Part shown: piece after piece, positions 31,536 through 40,970 of the stretch
Numbering within the stretch: the first letter of the stretch is position 1
Layout of the letters: each line of letters opens with the position of its first letter
From: Bacteroidota bacterium
GTDB lineage: Bacteria > Bacteroidota > Bacteroidia > B-17B0 > Aurantibacillaceae
DNA: 64,000 bases
Direction: 5' to 3'
NCBI GenBank assembly: GCA_019638705.1
Contig: JAHBTI010000001.1
Location: 62,001 to 126,000 of the forward strand
The notes under the pieces: model-generated
Databases searched by the model: none
Seen by the model: only the letters and a program-made list of their open reading frames with translations
What the model was told of the DNA's origin: nothing
Made by a program: the position numbers and the translations under genes

Positions 31536-31567
31536 TAAAAAAACCGCCCGGTTTCGCGAACGGCTCT
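31536..31567 (-). terminator. Terminator after rpmH
   Basis: On the minus strand CCGTTCG-CGAAAC-CGGGCGG forms a 7-bp stem with wobbles, followed by seven or more T. Confidence 0.65.
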
Positions 31568-31593
31568 TTTATAAATTTTATCGGGTAAAAATC

Positions 31594-31749
31594 TTATTTG
31601 TGAGTTTTTTCGCTGCTTACAGTCAGTTTTTTACGACCTCTTGAACGGCGGGCGGCTATTACGCGACGACCGTTTGCAGTAGCCATACGCTCTCTGAACC
31701 CATGTTTGTTTTTTCTTTTGCGCTGCGATGGTTGAAAAGTACGTTTCAT
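31594..31749 (-). CDS. rpmH: 50S ribosomal protein L34
   Basis: This 51-residue, highly basic protein begins [20 protein letters not shown] and continues [20 protein letters not shown], the canonical L34 sequence, with a short Bacteroidota-style tail. No dnaA or rnpA is adjacent; in this lineage rpmH often stands apart from them. A terminator follows. Confidence 0.97.
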   Translation of the reverse strand: MKRTFQPSQRKRKNKHGFRERMATANGRRVIAARRSRGRKKLTVSSEKTHK

Positions 31750-31926
31750 GTTATATTATTTTTAAATGTTTATACGTTTTAAAAAATGGAGCGCAAATAT
31801 AGGGCGAATATTTGTTCCTGCAAATTTTATTTTTTGGCGATTTGCAGGGGGAGTAAATTGCCAATAAACGGTTTGCAAAATTGATTATTCTTTTATAATA
31901 TTTGTAAACTGCCGCAAAGTAAGTGT

Positions 31927-34242
31927 GTGTTAAAAAATAAATCAGGTAAATATCTATTGTTGTTCTTTTTTTGTTCCATTGTTATAACGGCAACAGCGCA
32001 GAAAACAGGGTTGGTGTTAAGTGGCGGCGGTGCAGGCGGCTTGTGCCACATAGGTGTTTTAAAGGCACTGGAAGAAAATAACATTGCCATTGATTACGTT
32101 TGCGGCACTTCCATAGGTGGCTTAATTGGCGCGTATTATGCCACCGGTTATTCTCCGCAGGAAATAGAAGATGTGGTAAAAAGCAGTTTTTTTAAAAGCG
32201 TATCTCGTGGCGATTTACCTGCCAAATACGAGTACATGATTAAAAAACGCGATGAATATGCCGCGTGGCTCACGTTTCGGTACAATTTCCGCGACAATTA
32301 CTTAAAAAACCTGCCCACAAACTTTGTTAATTCCATACCTATTAATTATTACCTCATGGAAAGTTTTACGTCGGCTTCAAATAAAGCGCGCGGTAATTTT
32401 GACAGCTTGTTTGTTCCCTTTCGCTGTGTGGCGGCTGATGTGGAAAGCAAGCGCGCCATTGTGTTCAGCAAAGGCGATTTGCCTACTGCCATCAGAGCCG
32501 GCATGAGCTATCCGTTTTACCTGCGCCCTTTGGTGGTTGAGGGAAAAATGCTGTTTGACGGCGGTTTGTACAATAATTTTCCTGCCGATGAAATGATACG
32601 CGAGTTTAATCCCGATTTTATTATCGGCTCAAACGTGGCAGAAAAAAACACAACGCCCGATGAAGATAATTTGTATTTGCAGATACGCACCCTGATGATG
32701 AGCAAAACCAATTTTGATGCCGTAAACGGAAAACAAAGCGTGGTAATTGAACCATGGAGCGAAGTAAGCGTGTTTGATTTTGACAGCCCGCAACGCTTAA
32801 TTGACAGCGGATATGCCGAAACCATGCGCCAAATGCCTTTGATAAAAAAACACTTAGCCGCAAGAGCCGACACGCATATTTTGGCAGAAAAACGCAGGCA
32901 GTACAAACAACAAAATATGTCGCACAACATTGTTTTTGACAGCGTAGAAATTATTGGCTTTAATAAAAAGCAAACGCAGTTTATCAGCAAAAGTTTAGCC
33001 TTAAAAAACAACAAAGTTTTGGATTTGGCGCAACTGCGAAAAAGTTATTTCCGATTGGCAGGCGAAGAAAAAATAAAAAATTTATTTCCTGTTTCAGTAT
33101 TAGATACCACTACCCATAAATATACCCTTAAATTATTGGGCAAAGCCGAAAAACCTTTTTACCTTGAACCCGGCGCGATAGTTTCTAACCGCCCCATTAG
33201 CGCGGCATTTTTGGGTGTGCAGTATAATTATTTGGGAAAAATAGGGGTTAGTGCTTATGCCAACGGATACATGGGAAAGTTAAACACCAGCACACATGCG
33301 CGTTTGCGTTTTGATTTTCCGGGGCGTATTCCGTTTTTTATTGAACCTTCGGGCACGTTGTCGCGGTGGGATTATTACAACAGCAGCATTTTGTTTTTTG
33401 ATTTTTTAAAACCCGCTTACCTTGTGCAGGAAGATAAATTTGGTGAGCTGAAATTTGGTGTTCCCGTTGGCAACGTTTCTCAGTTCAATGTTTCAGGCGG
33501 TTTTACCCAGTGGGGAAACAGCTATTATCAAACCGATTTTTTCACCAAACAAGATACTGCCGACCAAACGTACTTTGATTACTTTTTTACACAAGCCAAC
33601 TATCAGATAAATACGCTTAACCGAAAAATGTATGCCACCAACGGCACTTACTTAAACCTCCGCGCCCGTTTTCTGCAAGGGCAGGAAAGTTATTATCCCG
33701 GCAACACAAGTATTGACACCGCAAGTTACAGAAACAGGCTTCGCCCCGAATGGCTGCAACTGAAACTTACTTTTGAAAGTTACATTCGCACCTTTAAAGG
33801 ATTTAGAATTGGCGTGTTTGGCGAGGGCGTTTATTCTACGCAAAACTTTTTTAATAATTATCAGGCTACCATTTTATCTGCTCCTGCATTTAACCCAACC
33901 CCCGAAAGCCAAACATTTTTTATAGATGCTTACCGCGCCCACAAATACATTGCGGCAGGCATTAAAGCCATTACCACACCCATAAAAAGTTTTGACATTC
34001 GTTTGGAAGCCTACATATTTCAGCCTGTAAATTCTATTTTAAAAACTGCCGACAACAAAGCAACATACAGTTTGCCGTTTTTGTACAGAGATTTTATAGG
34101 CACTGCCGCATTGGTATATAACAGTGGTATAGGACCAATAAGCGCGGGCGTTAATTATTATACACAACTGCCCGATTTGCCTTACTTTTCGTTTTTCTTT
34201 CATTTCGGGTATATTATTTTCAACAAAAAATCTATTGATTGA
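31927..34242 (+). CDS. Patatin-like phospholipase with C-terminal outer-membrane barrel
   Basis: The 771-residue protein starts at a GTG that gives a clean signal peptide (about residues 1-25, ending TATAQ). The patatin domain has the oxyanion stretch SGGGAGG, nucleophile Ser62 in GTSIGG, and catalytic Asp211 in FDGGLYNNFP. From about 400 on, the sequence alternates aromatic and polar residues and ends in SFFFHFGYIIF, as in an outer-membrane barrel. The order resembles type Vd (PlpD-like) patatins with a POTRA-like joint (VEIIGFNKKQTQF). It is probably a lipase at or beyond the outer membrane. The next gene overlaps it by 4 bp. Confidence 0.87.
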   Translation: MLKNKSGKYLLLFFFCSIVITATAQKTGLVLSGGGAGGLCHIGVLKALEENNIAIDYVCGTSIGGLIGAYYATGYSPQEIEDVVKSSFFKSVSRGDLPAKYEYMIKKRDEYAAWLTFRYNFRDNYLKNLPTNFVNSIPINYYLMESFTSASNKARGNFDSLFVPFRCVAADVESKRAIVFSKGDLPTAIRAGMSYPFYLRPLVVEGKMLFDGGLYNNFPADEMIREFNPDFIIGSNVAEKNTTPDEDNLYLQIRTLMMSKTNFDAVNGKQSVVIEPWSEVSVFDFDSPQRLIDSGYAETMRQMPLIKKHLAARADTHILAEKRRQYKQQNMSHNIVFDSVEIIGFNKKQTQFISKSLALKNNKVLDLAQLRKSYFRLAGEEKIKNLFPVSVLDTTTHKYTLKLLGKAEKPFYLEPGAIVSNRPISAAFLGVQYNYLGKIGVSAYANGYMGKLNTSTHARLRFDFPGRIPFFIEPSGTLSRWDYYNSSILFFDFLKPAYLVQEDKFGELKFGVPVGNVSQFNVSGGFTQWGNSYYQTDFFTKQDTADQTYFDYFFTQANYQINTLNRKMYATNGTYLNLRARFLQGQESYYPGNTSIDTASYRNRLRPEWLQLKLTFESYIRTFKGFRIGVFGEGVYSTQNFFNNYQATILSAPAFNPTPESQTFFIDAYRAHKYIAAGIKAITTPIKSFDIRLEAYIFQPVNSILKTADNKATYSLPFLYRDFIGTAALVYNSGIGPISAGVNYYTQLPDLPYFSFFFHFGYIIFNKKSID

Positions 34243-34865
34243 GTAAGTTTTTTTTCATACTTGTTTTTTTGAGCGGCTTTTCGTTGAGTGCGCAATGGCT
34301 CAATTTCCCCAGAGACAGCACCGATACCGTGTATGACCGCAAAGAAGAAATTTTGTACAAAGACAAACGTTACCGCCTGTATAATAATTACGTTACGCTG
34401 GGTGGCGGAATGTTGTTTTCAGATGCCCGTACTAAGATGCAAAAAATGCTGGGCGCAGATTTTCACTTTCACATTAAGCGGCACTATTTTCAAATTGGTA
34501 TTATGACAAGCGGTTTGGAATTTTTTTCAAACAATCATTTACAGGCGCATCTGTGCTATGGTTTGCGCCGAGAAGACAATACCACAAACGTTGCTTTTTT
34601 TGCGGGTACAAGTTTTTTTCAGGGTGTGGCAGGCATACCCGGACAAACAGACCCTGTGATATATAAAGGAATTGGTTTGTATGTGAGCGCACAAGCCGTG
34701 AGTAAATTTGTGGCGTATGATGTTGGTTTGGGCACGGAGTTGTTTGCCGACATCAGCATACAACAACGAATTGTGGGCGCAAAATTGATTGTGTTTTTTT
34801 CGAGCGCGTACAAAGGTGTGGCACGCCGTATAAATCCGAATGTAAAACGCAAAGCAACCAAATGA
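34239..34865 (+). CDS. Conserved hypothetical exported protein
   Basis: 208 residues from a TTG start that overlaps the patatin stop (TTGA). The first ~18 residues form a signal peptide (FFFILVFLSGFSLSAQ). The remainder is beta-rich with many aromatics (HFHIKRHYFQIGIMTSGLEF). This suggests a small outer-membrane or periplasmic beta protein. The 4-bp overlaps on both sides (patatin upstream, FAD oxidoreductase downstream) indicate a three-gene operon. I do not recognise a named family. Confidence 0.7.
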   Translation: MSKFFFILVFLSGFSLSAQWLNFPRDSTDTVYDRKEEILYKDKRYRLYNNYVTLGGGMLFSDARTKMQKMLGADFHFHIKRHYFQIGIMTSGLEFFSNNHLQAHLCYGLRREDNTTNVAFFAGTSFFQGVAGIPGQTDPVIYKGIGLYVSAQAVSKFVAYDVGLGTELFADISIQQRIVGAKLIVFFSSAYKGVARRINPNVKRKATK

Positions 34866-35935
34866 AAGATGTGATTATTGTTGGTCAGGGTTTGGCGGCG
34901 GCGGTGCTGACACACCGTTTTTACGAAACAGGTTTTTCATTTCAGGTTATCGGCAATCCTGAATTAAGCCGCTGCTCGCAAGTGGCGGCAGGTATTTTTA
35001 ATCCTGTGGTGTTTAAACGCTTAACAAAAAGCTGGCTGGCTGATGAACTTATTTTGCACTTAAATACATTTTATTCCGCTTGCGAAAAACGTTTGAACAA
35101 AAAACTACTTACGCAACGCCCCATTATAAAACCATTTGTGGAAGCGCAGGAAAAAAAATTGTGGCAAAAAAAATCGTTTGCGGAATTAAGAACATTTTTA
35201 GATGAAGAAATTTATCAAACTCTTCCCGATGAACTCTCTCACTTCATTATTCCCAATGGTTACAGCCGAGTGTTGCAAAGCGGCAACTTAAATGTGTCTG
35301 AATTTTTAAACGCAACTTTTGATTTTTTTAAAGACAATTACCTCGCCGAAACGTTTGATTATTCGGAATTAAAAATTTCCGATGAAAAAATTATTTACAA
35401 AAACTTGGAAGCAAAATACATTATTTTTTGTGAGGGTTATTTGGTAAAACACAATCCGTTTTTTTCTTGGCTTCCGCTAAAACCCGCAAAAGGTGAGGTT
35501 TTGACAATACAATCTTCCGAATTAAAGTTGAAAAACCAAATTTTTAATAAAAACGGTTTTGTTATGGACATTGGCGAAAATCAATTTAAACTTGGCGCAA
35601 CCTACGAATGGAATGAGTTGAACGAAGAAACAACTTCTGCGGCTTTAAACGAACTGAAAGAAAAGTTTGGCGACATGACTTCTTGCAACTTTTCCGTTTT
35701 AAAACAAGAAGCAGGCGTTCGCCCTTCGTCTATTGACCGCCGCCCCATTATTGGCGCACACCCCAAACATAAAAAGTTGTATGTTTTTAACGGCTTGGGA
35801 ACAAAAGGCGTAATGCTTGCGCCGTTTTTTGCGAACAACCTTGTAAACTCTTTTTTGCAAACGGAAACGTTGCGCAGCGAAATAAACGTAAACAGATTTT
35901 ATCATTTGTATTTTGAAAGTGCACAGGAATACTAA
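34862..35935 (+). CDS. FAD-dependent oxidoreductase (DAO family)
   Basis: The 357-residue protein opens with an FAD-binding beta-alpha-beta motif, DVIIVGQGLAAAVL (GxGxxA variant), followed by AAGIFNPVV. The C-terminal part has GVRPSSIDRRPIIGAHP and FNGLGTKGVMLAP, as in D-amino-acid / glycine oxidase-like proteins. The substrate is unknown. The start overlaps the upstream gene by 4 bp (ATGA). Confidence 0.85.
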   Translation: MKDVIIVGQGLAAAVLTHRFYETGFSFQVIGNPELSRCSQVAAGIFNPVVFKRLTKSWLADELILHLNTFYSACEKRLNKKLLTQRPIIKPFVEAQEKKLWQKKSFAELRTFLDEEIYQTLPDELSHFIIPNGYSRVLQSGNLNVSEFLNATFDFFKDNYLAETFDYSELKISDEKIIYKNLEAKYIIFCEGYLVKHNPFFSWLPLKPAKGEVLTIQSSELKLKNQIFNKNGFVMDIGENQFKLGATYEWNELNEETTSAALNELKEKFGDMTSCNFSVLKQEAGVRPSSIDRRPIIGAHPKHKKLYVFNGLGTKGVMLAPFFANNLVNSFLQTETLRSEINVNRFYHLYFESAQEY

Positions 35936-35978
35936 TTGCGAGAGAGAGGTGTTAAAGTTGGTGGGGTGGGGATAAAAC

Positions 35979-36308
35979 CTAAAACTTATTGAAATACGCA
36001 CCTTGCGGAACGTGGTTGTTGGTAATAAAACCAACAATATAGCGGTTATCAATTTTGTCAAAAAACACATACCACATGGTACGCTTACTTCCTTTTATTT
36101 TGACATAGTATTTGCCGTATCTTTTTAACTCGGCGGGTGCTTCGTGGTGTGTCAGTTTTGCTAAATCTGTATAAATACTGTTGCGTATTCTTTCAACGTA
36201 TTCATGCGCACTTTCTTCAAAGCCAAAATATTCTTCTTTGTATAAGGTATCAACCAAATCGTTTAAGTAAAAAACGAGCTGACGAGTAATGTGTATTACT
36301 TCTTCCAT
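35979..36308 (-). CDS. Putative RelE/ParE-like toxin
   Basis: This 109-residue basic protein ends with KGSKRTMWYVFFDKIDNRYI followed by VGFITNNH. That pattern is seen in ParE/RelE-fold proteins, where a central sheet strand ends in a phrase like YYVFF...NRYLV...NNH. It overlaps the upstream small gene by 13 bp on the same strand. I infer a type II toxin-antitoxin pair; catalytic residues cannot be assigned. Confidence 0.6.
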   Translation of the reverse strand: MEEVIHITRQLVFYLNDLVDTLYKEEYFGFEESAHEYVERIRNSIYTDLAKLTHHEAPAELKRYGKYYVKIKGSKRTMWYVFFDKIDNRYIVGFITNNHVPQGAYFNKF

Positions 36309-36517
36309 TTCAGCGAGCTGATGTGTTCGTGAACCATACGAAAACCTTCATCTAACGGAATGCTGTCTGCCCATTTTTTTTCAAACTCAAAGTGATAATT
36401 ATCTTCTTCGTGGTCGTCAAACCTTTTTAAAAGGGTTAAAACCGCTTTCTTTTTCTCAACAGACAGGCGGCTAACGTAGCCCGCTATTTGGTTGTCTATG
36501 TTTTGCGCTTGTGCCAT
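36296..36517 (-). CDS. Putative antitoxin partner
   Basis: 73 residues with a Lys-rich helical N-terminal half (YVSRLSVEKKKAVLTLLKRF) and an acidic middle (DDHEEDNYHFEFEKKW). Small size, upstream position and 13-bp overlap with the toxin-like gene suggest an antitoxin. I do not recognise a named family. Confidence 0.55.
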   Translation of the reverse strand: MAQAQNIDNQIAGYVSRLSVEKKKAVLTLLKRFDDHEEDNYHFEFEKKWADSIPLDEGFRMVHEHISSLKWKK

Positions 36518-36629
36518 GAAGCGAATGTACTAAATTTAAAGAAACATAATACACACACCATAGTGTATAATCATTGCCACATTCCTTATCAGCCGCTTGC
36601 TTAATATCTATTTTTACCAATCATAGAAA

Positions 36630-37268
36630 ATGAAAAAAACAGTTTTTACAATATTGACAATTTTGTGTTTGACGAGTTGTGATAATTCGGCGAATAAAGA
36701 AAATACACAATCAATTATCAATGCTGACAGTATTGAACTTACTACTTTAGTAAGAGATGTTTATGAATGGCATGAAACAAAATATCGCAAAAATGGATTT
36801 CCTTTCAAACACAATACGGATAGCATTTTTACGGGAGTTGATTGGGACACTTACGCAAAAGAGATGGCGGTTTTTAAGAAAACCAATTTTTTCTCTGAAA
36901 GTTTTTTTGCTAAACATCGTGCTCTTGCCATGAGTACCGATACATCAATTAAACAAACAAGTATAGAATGGCGAAATGTGAAAGACGGAATTCCAATTTG
37001 GGAAACAGATGCCGATGATTGGTGTAATTGTCAGGATTATCCCGATAATTATTGGACTTTTTTATTATTAAAAGATATTACTATCAAACATGATACAGCC
37101 ACGTTTAAATGGACATGGGATAATAACGGTAATAACGATGAATTTTTTTCTAACCATGAATACGAAATGAAAGCTGTAAAAGAAAACGGAACTTGGAAAA
37201 TAAGTTACATGGAAGGATTTAAAAATTATAGAACGGCAAGTGGCTATAATCAGATAATAAGTAAATGA
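36630..37268 (+). CDS. Hypothetical lipoprotein upstream of murC
   Basis: 212 residues with lipoprotein signal MKKTVFTILTILCLTSCDN. The mature part has YEWHETKYRKNGFPF and DWCNCQDYPDNYW, then a beta-rich C-terminus with GTWKISYMEGF, reminiscent of DUF3828-like and NTF2-like lipoproteins. It overlaps murC by 4 bp (ATGA), so it is co-translated with the cell-wall genes, though a wall role is only inferred from that. Confidence 0.75.
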   Translation: MKKTVFTILTILCLTSCDNSANKENTQSIINADSIELTTLVRDVYEWHETKYRKNGFPFKHNTDSIFTGVDWDTYAKEMAVFKKTNFFSESFFAKHRALAMSTDTSIKQTSIEWRNVKDGIPIWETDADDWCNCQDYPDNYWTFLLLKDITIKHDTATFKWTWDNNGNNDEFFSNHEYEMKAVKENGTWKISYMEGFKNYRTASGYNQIISK

Positions 37269-38695
37269 ACATTCTCAACTATAAACTATATTATTTTTTA
37301 GGCATTGGCGGTATTGGCATGAGCGCGTTGGCGCGATTTTTCCGGCATTACCAAAAACAAGTTTCGGGATATGACAAAACCCCAACCTCACTTACCGAAG
37401 AATTGGAAAACGAAGGCATTAGGTGTCATTTTGAAGAAGATGTTGAGGCTCTGAAAAAACTGTTGAGTGCATACAAAAAAGAAGAAGTATTAATTGTTTA
37501 CACGCCTGCCGTTCCTAAAGAACACAGCGAATATCACTATTTGCTTTCAGAAAATTACACCATTCTTAAACGCTCGCAGGTGTTGGGCGAAATCACTAAA
37601 CAATTTAAAACCATTGCCATTGCAGGCACTCATGGCAAAACAACCACCACAACTTTAGTTACGCACATTTTAAAAAGCGCAGGCGTAAATTGTTTTTCGT
37701 TTATGGGCGGCATTTCAAAAAATTATAATACCAATTTAATTTTAGGCAACACTACAAACTCCCCTCCTTCGGAGGAGCAGGAGGGGACTGGGACATACAT
37801 GGTAGTAGAAGCCGACGAATACGACCGTTCTTTTCTCACGCTTCACCCGCAAATAGCCGTGATTACAAGCGTTGATGCCGACCATTTGGATATTTACGGA
37901 GATGCCTCTCATGTGAAAGAGGGTTACGAATTGTTTGCCAAACAGGTGAAAGAAAACGGCGTTTTAATTGTTAAGAAAAATGTTGATAACGATTTAATGC
38001 TTATCGCTAATAGAAAAATCTACTCTTTAAATTTAGATACGGAATATTGTGCGCAATCCATTCGCATTGAAAACGCGCAATTTTTTTATGACATACAAAG
38101 TCCCGTTGAGCCTGTAAACGGCGTAGAGCTTGGTTTAGCGGGTTTGCACAATGTGGAAAATTCCATTGCGGCTGTTGCGGTGGCGCAGCACTTGGGCATA
38201 AAAGCCGATGTCATAAAAAACGCCTTACGTTCTTTTAGCGGAGTGAAACGCCGTTTTGATTACAGAGTGAAAAACGACAATAGCGTTTACATTGACGATT
38301 ACGCGCATCACCCCGAAGAGTTGAAAGCGACGATTAGTTCGGTGAAAAAAATTTATCCCGATAAAAAAATCACGGGAATTTTTCAGCCGCACTTATACAC
38401 GCGCACTAAAGATTTTGCTGACGGCTTTGCCGAAAGCTTGGATTTATTGGACGAGTGCATTTTGTTGGACATTTATCCTGCGCGCGAATTGCCCATTGAG
38501 GGCGTAACATCAAGTTGGCTGTTGAGCAAAATGAAATTGCAAAACAAAAAGCTGATGACAAAAGAAGAAGTGCTGAAAGAAATTGCCGCTAACAACAAAG
38601 ATGTTATTCTTACTATGGGTGCAGGAAACATTGATACGCTGGTAGAGCCGATTGAGAAAATTTTGAAAAATAAGATTGAAAAAAATAAACTATAA
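37265..38695 (+). CDS. murC: UDP-N-acetylmuramate-L-alanine ligase
   Basis: This 476-residue cytosolic ligase adds L-Ala to UDP-MurNAc. GIGGIGMSALA (residues 13-23) binds the UDP moiety; GTHGKTTTTT (121-130) is the P-loop; EADEYDRSFL and DDYAHHPEE are family signatures. Residues about 164-177 (NSPPSEEQEGTGT) replace a short native loop and are encoded by a GC-rich palindromic element of family A. It begins a division/wall cluster murC-ftsQ-ftsA and overlaps ftsQ by 20 bp. Confidence 0.96.
   Translation: MNILNYKLYYFLGIGGIGMSALARFFRHYQKQVSGYDKTPTSLTEELENEGIRCHFEEDVEALKKLLSAYKKEEVLIVYTPAVPKEHSEYHYLLSENYTILKRSQVLGEITKQFKTIAIAGTHGKTTTTTLVTHILKSAGVNCFSFMGGISKNYNTNLILGNTTNSPPSEEQEGTGTYMVVEADEYDRSFLTLHPQIAVITSVDADHLDIYGDASHVKEGYELFAKQVKENGVLIVKKNVDNDLMLIANRKIYSLNLDTEYCAQSIRIENAQFFYDIQSPVEPVNGVELGLAGLHNVENSIAAVAVAQHLGIKADVIKNALRSFSGVKRRFDYRVKNDNSVYIDDYAHHPEELKATISSVKKIYPDKKITGIFQPHLYTRTKDFADGFAESLDLLDECILLDIYPARELPIEGVTSSWLLSKMKLQNKKLMTKEEVLKEIAANNKDVILTMGAGNIDTLVEPIEKILKNKIEKNKL
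37758..37790 (+). repeat. Family A palindromic half-element inside murC
   Basis: CCCCTCCTTCGGAGGAGCAG then GAGGGGA. It has the same inner palindrome plus outer GGGG tail as the elements in dnaE and leuS, and is read in frame as NSPPSEEQEGT between two conserved MurC blocks. Confidence 0.75.
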
Positions 38696-39488
38696 AAAAA
38701 TTTTTGTTTCCTTGCTTTGGATTACCGCTCTTGCAGGCTTAACTGCCTCTTTGGGCTTCGTTTCAAAAAGCGAAAACAACATTATAGCCAAAAGCCTCAA
38801 TATTTCCATTTTAAACAACGATGAAAATTTGTTTTTAGATGAAAACGACGTGAAGCAATTTTTTGCCGAAAGAAAAGACAACATTCTCGGAAAAAAATAC
38901 CGCAACATCAACATCACCGGATTAGAACAAGCCTTAAACTCGCACCCCGCCATTGAAAACGCCGAAGTGTCGGAAAACATAAACGGCGAAATAAAAATTG
39001 ACATCACACAGCGCACACCTGTTCTGCGCGTGATTAATAAAGACGGTGAAAGTTACTACATAGATACGCAAACTAAATTAATGCCTTTGAGCGAAAATTA
39101 TTCTGCTAGAGTGTTGGTGGCAAGTGGCGAAATTTTTGAGCCATACGCAAGTCTGTATCAATTTTCGGTAAATCAAATCAAACAAAACAAAACGTTTAGC
39201 GAAGCAAGTTTGTTAGACGACCTTTACGATGTGCAATCTTATATTTCGCAAGACACAACCTTGGCGCAACTCATTCACCAAATTTATGTAAACGAAGAAC
39301 GAGAGTTAGAATTGTTTCCTGCCATCGGCAATCACAAAATAATTTTCGGCGAAGCAAAACATATTTCTGAAAAATTCAACAAGCTGAAACTCTTTTACAC
39401 ACAGGGCTTGAATAAATCAGACGGCTGGAACAAATATTCAACAATCAATTTAAAATATAAAAATCTGGTGGTGTGCACCAAAAAATAA
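38676..39488 (+). CDS. ftsQ: Cell division protein FtsQ/DivIB
   Basis: The 270-residue protein has a short cytoplasmic N-terminus, one membrane helix (about residues 9-27, IFVSLLWITALAGLTASLGF) and a periplasmic part with a POTRA-like block (about 39-105; KYRNINITGLEQALNSHPAI, then ISENINGEIKIDITQRTP-like wording). It starts from a TTG inside the murC end (20-bp overlap). It lies immediately before ftsA and is expected to link the early and late divisome. Confidence 0.88.
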   Translation: MKKINYKKIFVSLLWITALAGLTASLGFVSKSENNIIAKSLNISILNNDENLFLDENDVKQFFAERKDNILGKKYRNINITGLEQALNSHPAIENAEVSENINGEIKIDITQRTPVLRVINKDGESYYIDTQTKLMPLSENYSARVLVASGEIFEPYASLYQFSVNQIKQNKTFSEASLLDDLYDVQSYISQDTTLAQLIHQIYVNEERELELFPAIGNHKIIFGEAKHISEKFNKLKLFYTQGLNKSDGWNKYSTINLKYKNLVVCTKK

Positions 39489-39494
39489 AAGTGT

Positions 39495-40841
39495 ATGGAA
39501 AACAAAACGAACCAAACTGACCTTTCATCGGAACTTGTAGTGGGGCTTGACCTCGGCACTACAAAAATTGCTGCCATTGTGGGGCGCAAAAATGAATTTG
39601 GTAAAGTTGAAATTCTTGGCGTTGGAAAAGCCGAATCGCTTGGCGTAAACCGTGGCGTGGTGGTAAACATTGAGCAAACCGTAAATTCAATTAAAGCTGC
39701 CGTTGAAATTGCTGCAAACAAAGCCAATGTGGATATTGGCGAAGTAATCGTAGGCATTGCGGGGCAGCACATTAAAAGTATGCAACATCGCGGCATGCTT
39801 ACGCGCAAAAGTTTGGAAGACGAAGTAAATCAAAAAGACATTGACGATTTGATTGACAGCATGCACCGTTTGGTGGTGAACCCCGGCGAAGAAATTATTC
39901 ACGTTATTCCTCAAGAATATATTGTGGATAGCGAAATTGGAATTAAAAACCCCATTGGGCACGCAGGCATTCGCTTGGAAGGAAATTTCCATATCATTAC
40001 AGGGCAGGTAAGCGCGGTAAAAAATATTTTCAAATGTGTTGGTCGCGCAGGATTGCAAACCGCTGAAATGCACTTAGAACCTTTGGCAAGTGCCGAAGCA
40101 GTTTTGAGCGACGAAGAAAAAGAAGCAGGTGTTGTGTTGGTGGATATTGGCGGCGGCACAACCGACGTAGCCATTTTTTACGACGGTATTATTCGCCACA
40201 CCGCAGTTATTCCTTTTGGCGGAAACATCATCACCGAAGATATTAAAGAGGGTTGCAGCATTATTAAAACGCAAGCCGAACAGTTGAAAGTAAAATTCGG
40301 TTCTGCTTTGGCGCAAGAAAATCAGGAGAACGAAATTATTTCTATTCCGGGTTTGCGTGGTCGTCCGCACAAAGAAATTTCGGTAAAATTTTTAGCGCAA
40401 ATTATTGAAGCGCGCATGGAAGAAATTTTAGACTTTGTTTTATACGAAATAAAAAGTTGCGGCTTTGAACGCAAATTGGCGGCAGGCATTGTGGTTACAG
40501 GCGGTGGCGCGATGCTGAAACATTTGCCTCACCTCGTCATGAAAAATACAGGCATGGATTGCCGCATTGGTACACCAAACGAGCATTTGGCGAGCAATGA
40601 TGATGAGTTGAAACACCCGCTCTACGCAACTGCCGTAGGTTTGGTAATGAAAGGCATTGAAAAATACGAGCGCGAAGAAAAACGCGGTGTAAATGCAAGC
40701 AAACTGCAAGAAGTGAAACCGGAAATTACCGAAGAACAAAAAAAGAAAGAAGCAAAAAAAGTTGTTGGTCATTCACGCAAAAAAACGTTTACCAATATTA
40801 TAGATATGGTGAAAGACTGGATGAGTGATGATATTGAGTAA
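39495..40841 (+). CDS. ftsA: Cell division protein FtsA
   Basis: This 448-residue actin-like ATPase tethers FtsZ to the membrane. The N-terminal VVGLDLGTTKIAAIVG is phosphate loop 1, VDIGGGTTDVAIF loop 2, and GIVVTGGGAMLKHLP the adenosine site. The inserted 1C region follows VVVNIEQTVNSIKAAV. The C-terminal TFTNIIDMVKDWM is a likely membrane-binding amphipathic helix. ftsZ, which normally follows directly, lies 5 kb away behind an accessory block on the other strand. Confidence 0.96.
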   Translation: MENKTNQTDLSSELVVGLDLGTTKIAAIVGRKNEFGKVEILGVGKAESLGVNRGVVVNIEQTVNSIKAAVEIAANKANVDIGEVIVGIAGQHIKSMQHRGMLTRKSLEDEVNQKDIDDLIDSMHRLVVNPGEEIIHVIPQEYIVDSEIGIKNPIGHAGIRLEGNFHIITGQVSAVKNIFKCVGRAGLQTAEMHLEPLASAEAVLSDEEKEAGVVLVDIGGGTTDVAIFYDGIIRHTAVIPFGGNIITEDIKEGCSIIKTQAEQLKVKFGSALAQENQENEIISIPGLRGRPHKEISVKFLAQIIEARMEEILDFVLYEIKSCGFERKLAAGIVVTGGGAMLKHLPHLVMKNTGMDCRIGTPNEHLASNDDELKHPLYATAVGLVMKGIEKYEREEKRGVNASKLQEVKPEITEEQKKKEAKKVVGHSRKKTFTNIIDMVKDWMSDDIE

Positions 40842-40845
40842 GCTC

Positions 40846-40873
40846 AATCCCCCAAAGGGGGAAGTTGGAACGA
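40846..40873. repeat. Family A core palindrome behind ftsA
   Basis: AATCCCCCAAAGGGGGAAGT contains the CCCCC-AAA-GGGGG core of the leuS elements without the full outer arm. It may also act as a hairpin at the end of the ftsA transcript. Confidence 0.6.
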
Positions 40874-40880
40874 ACAAAAA

Positions 40881-40966
40881 AGTATAATTGAACATTGATA
40901 AATTTACATTGAACATTTTTGACGACACATTTTCAATGATACTTATTCAATTATCAATGTTACATT
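40881..40966. repeat. Family C palindromic repeat, copy 2 (left of dinD)
   Basis: Begins AGTATAATTGAACATTGATA and includes GACGACACATTTTCAATGAT then TTCAATTATCAATGTTACAT. The second half is nearly identical to 41911-41965 on the other side of dinD. Confidence 0.85.
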
Positions 40967-40970
40967 AATT

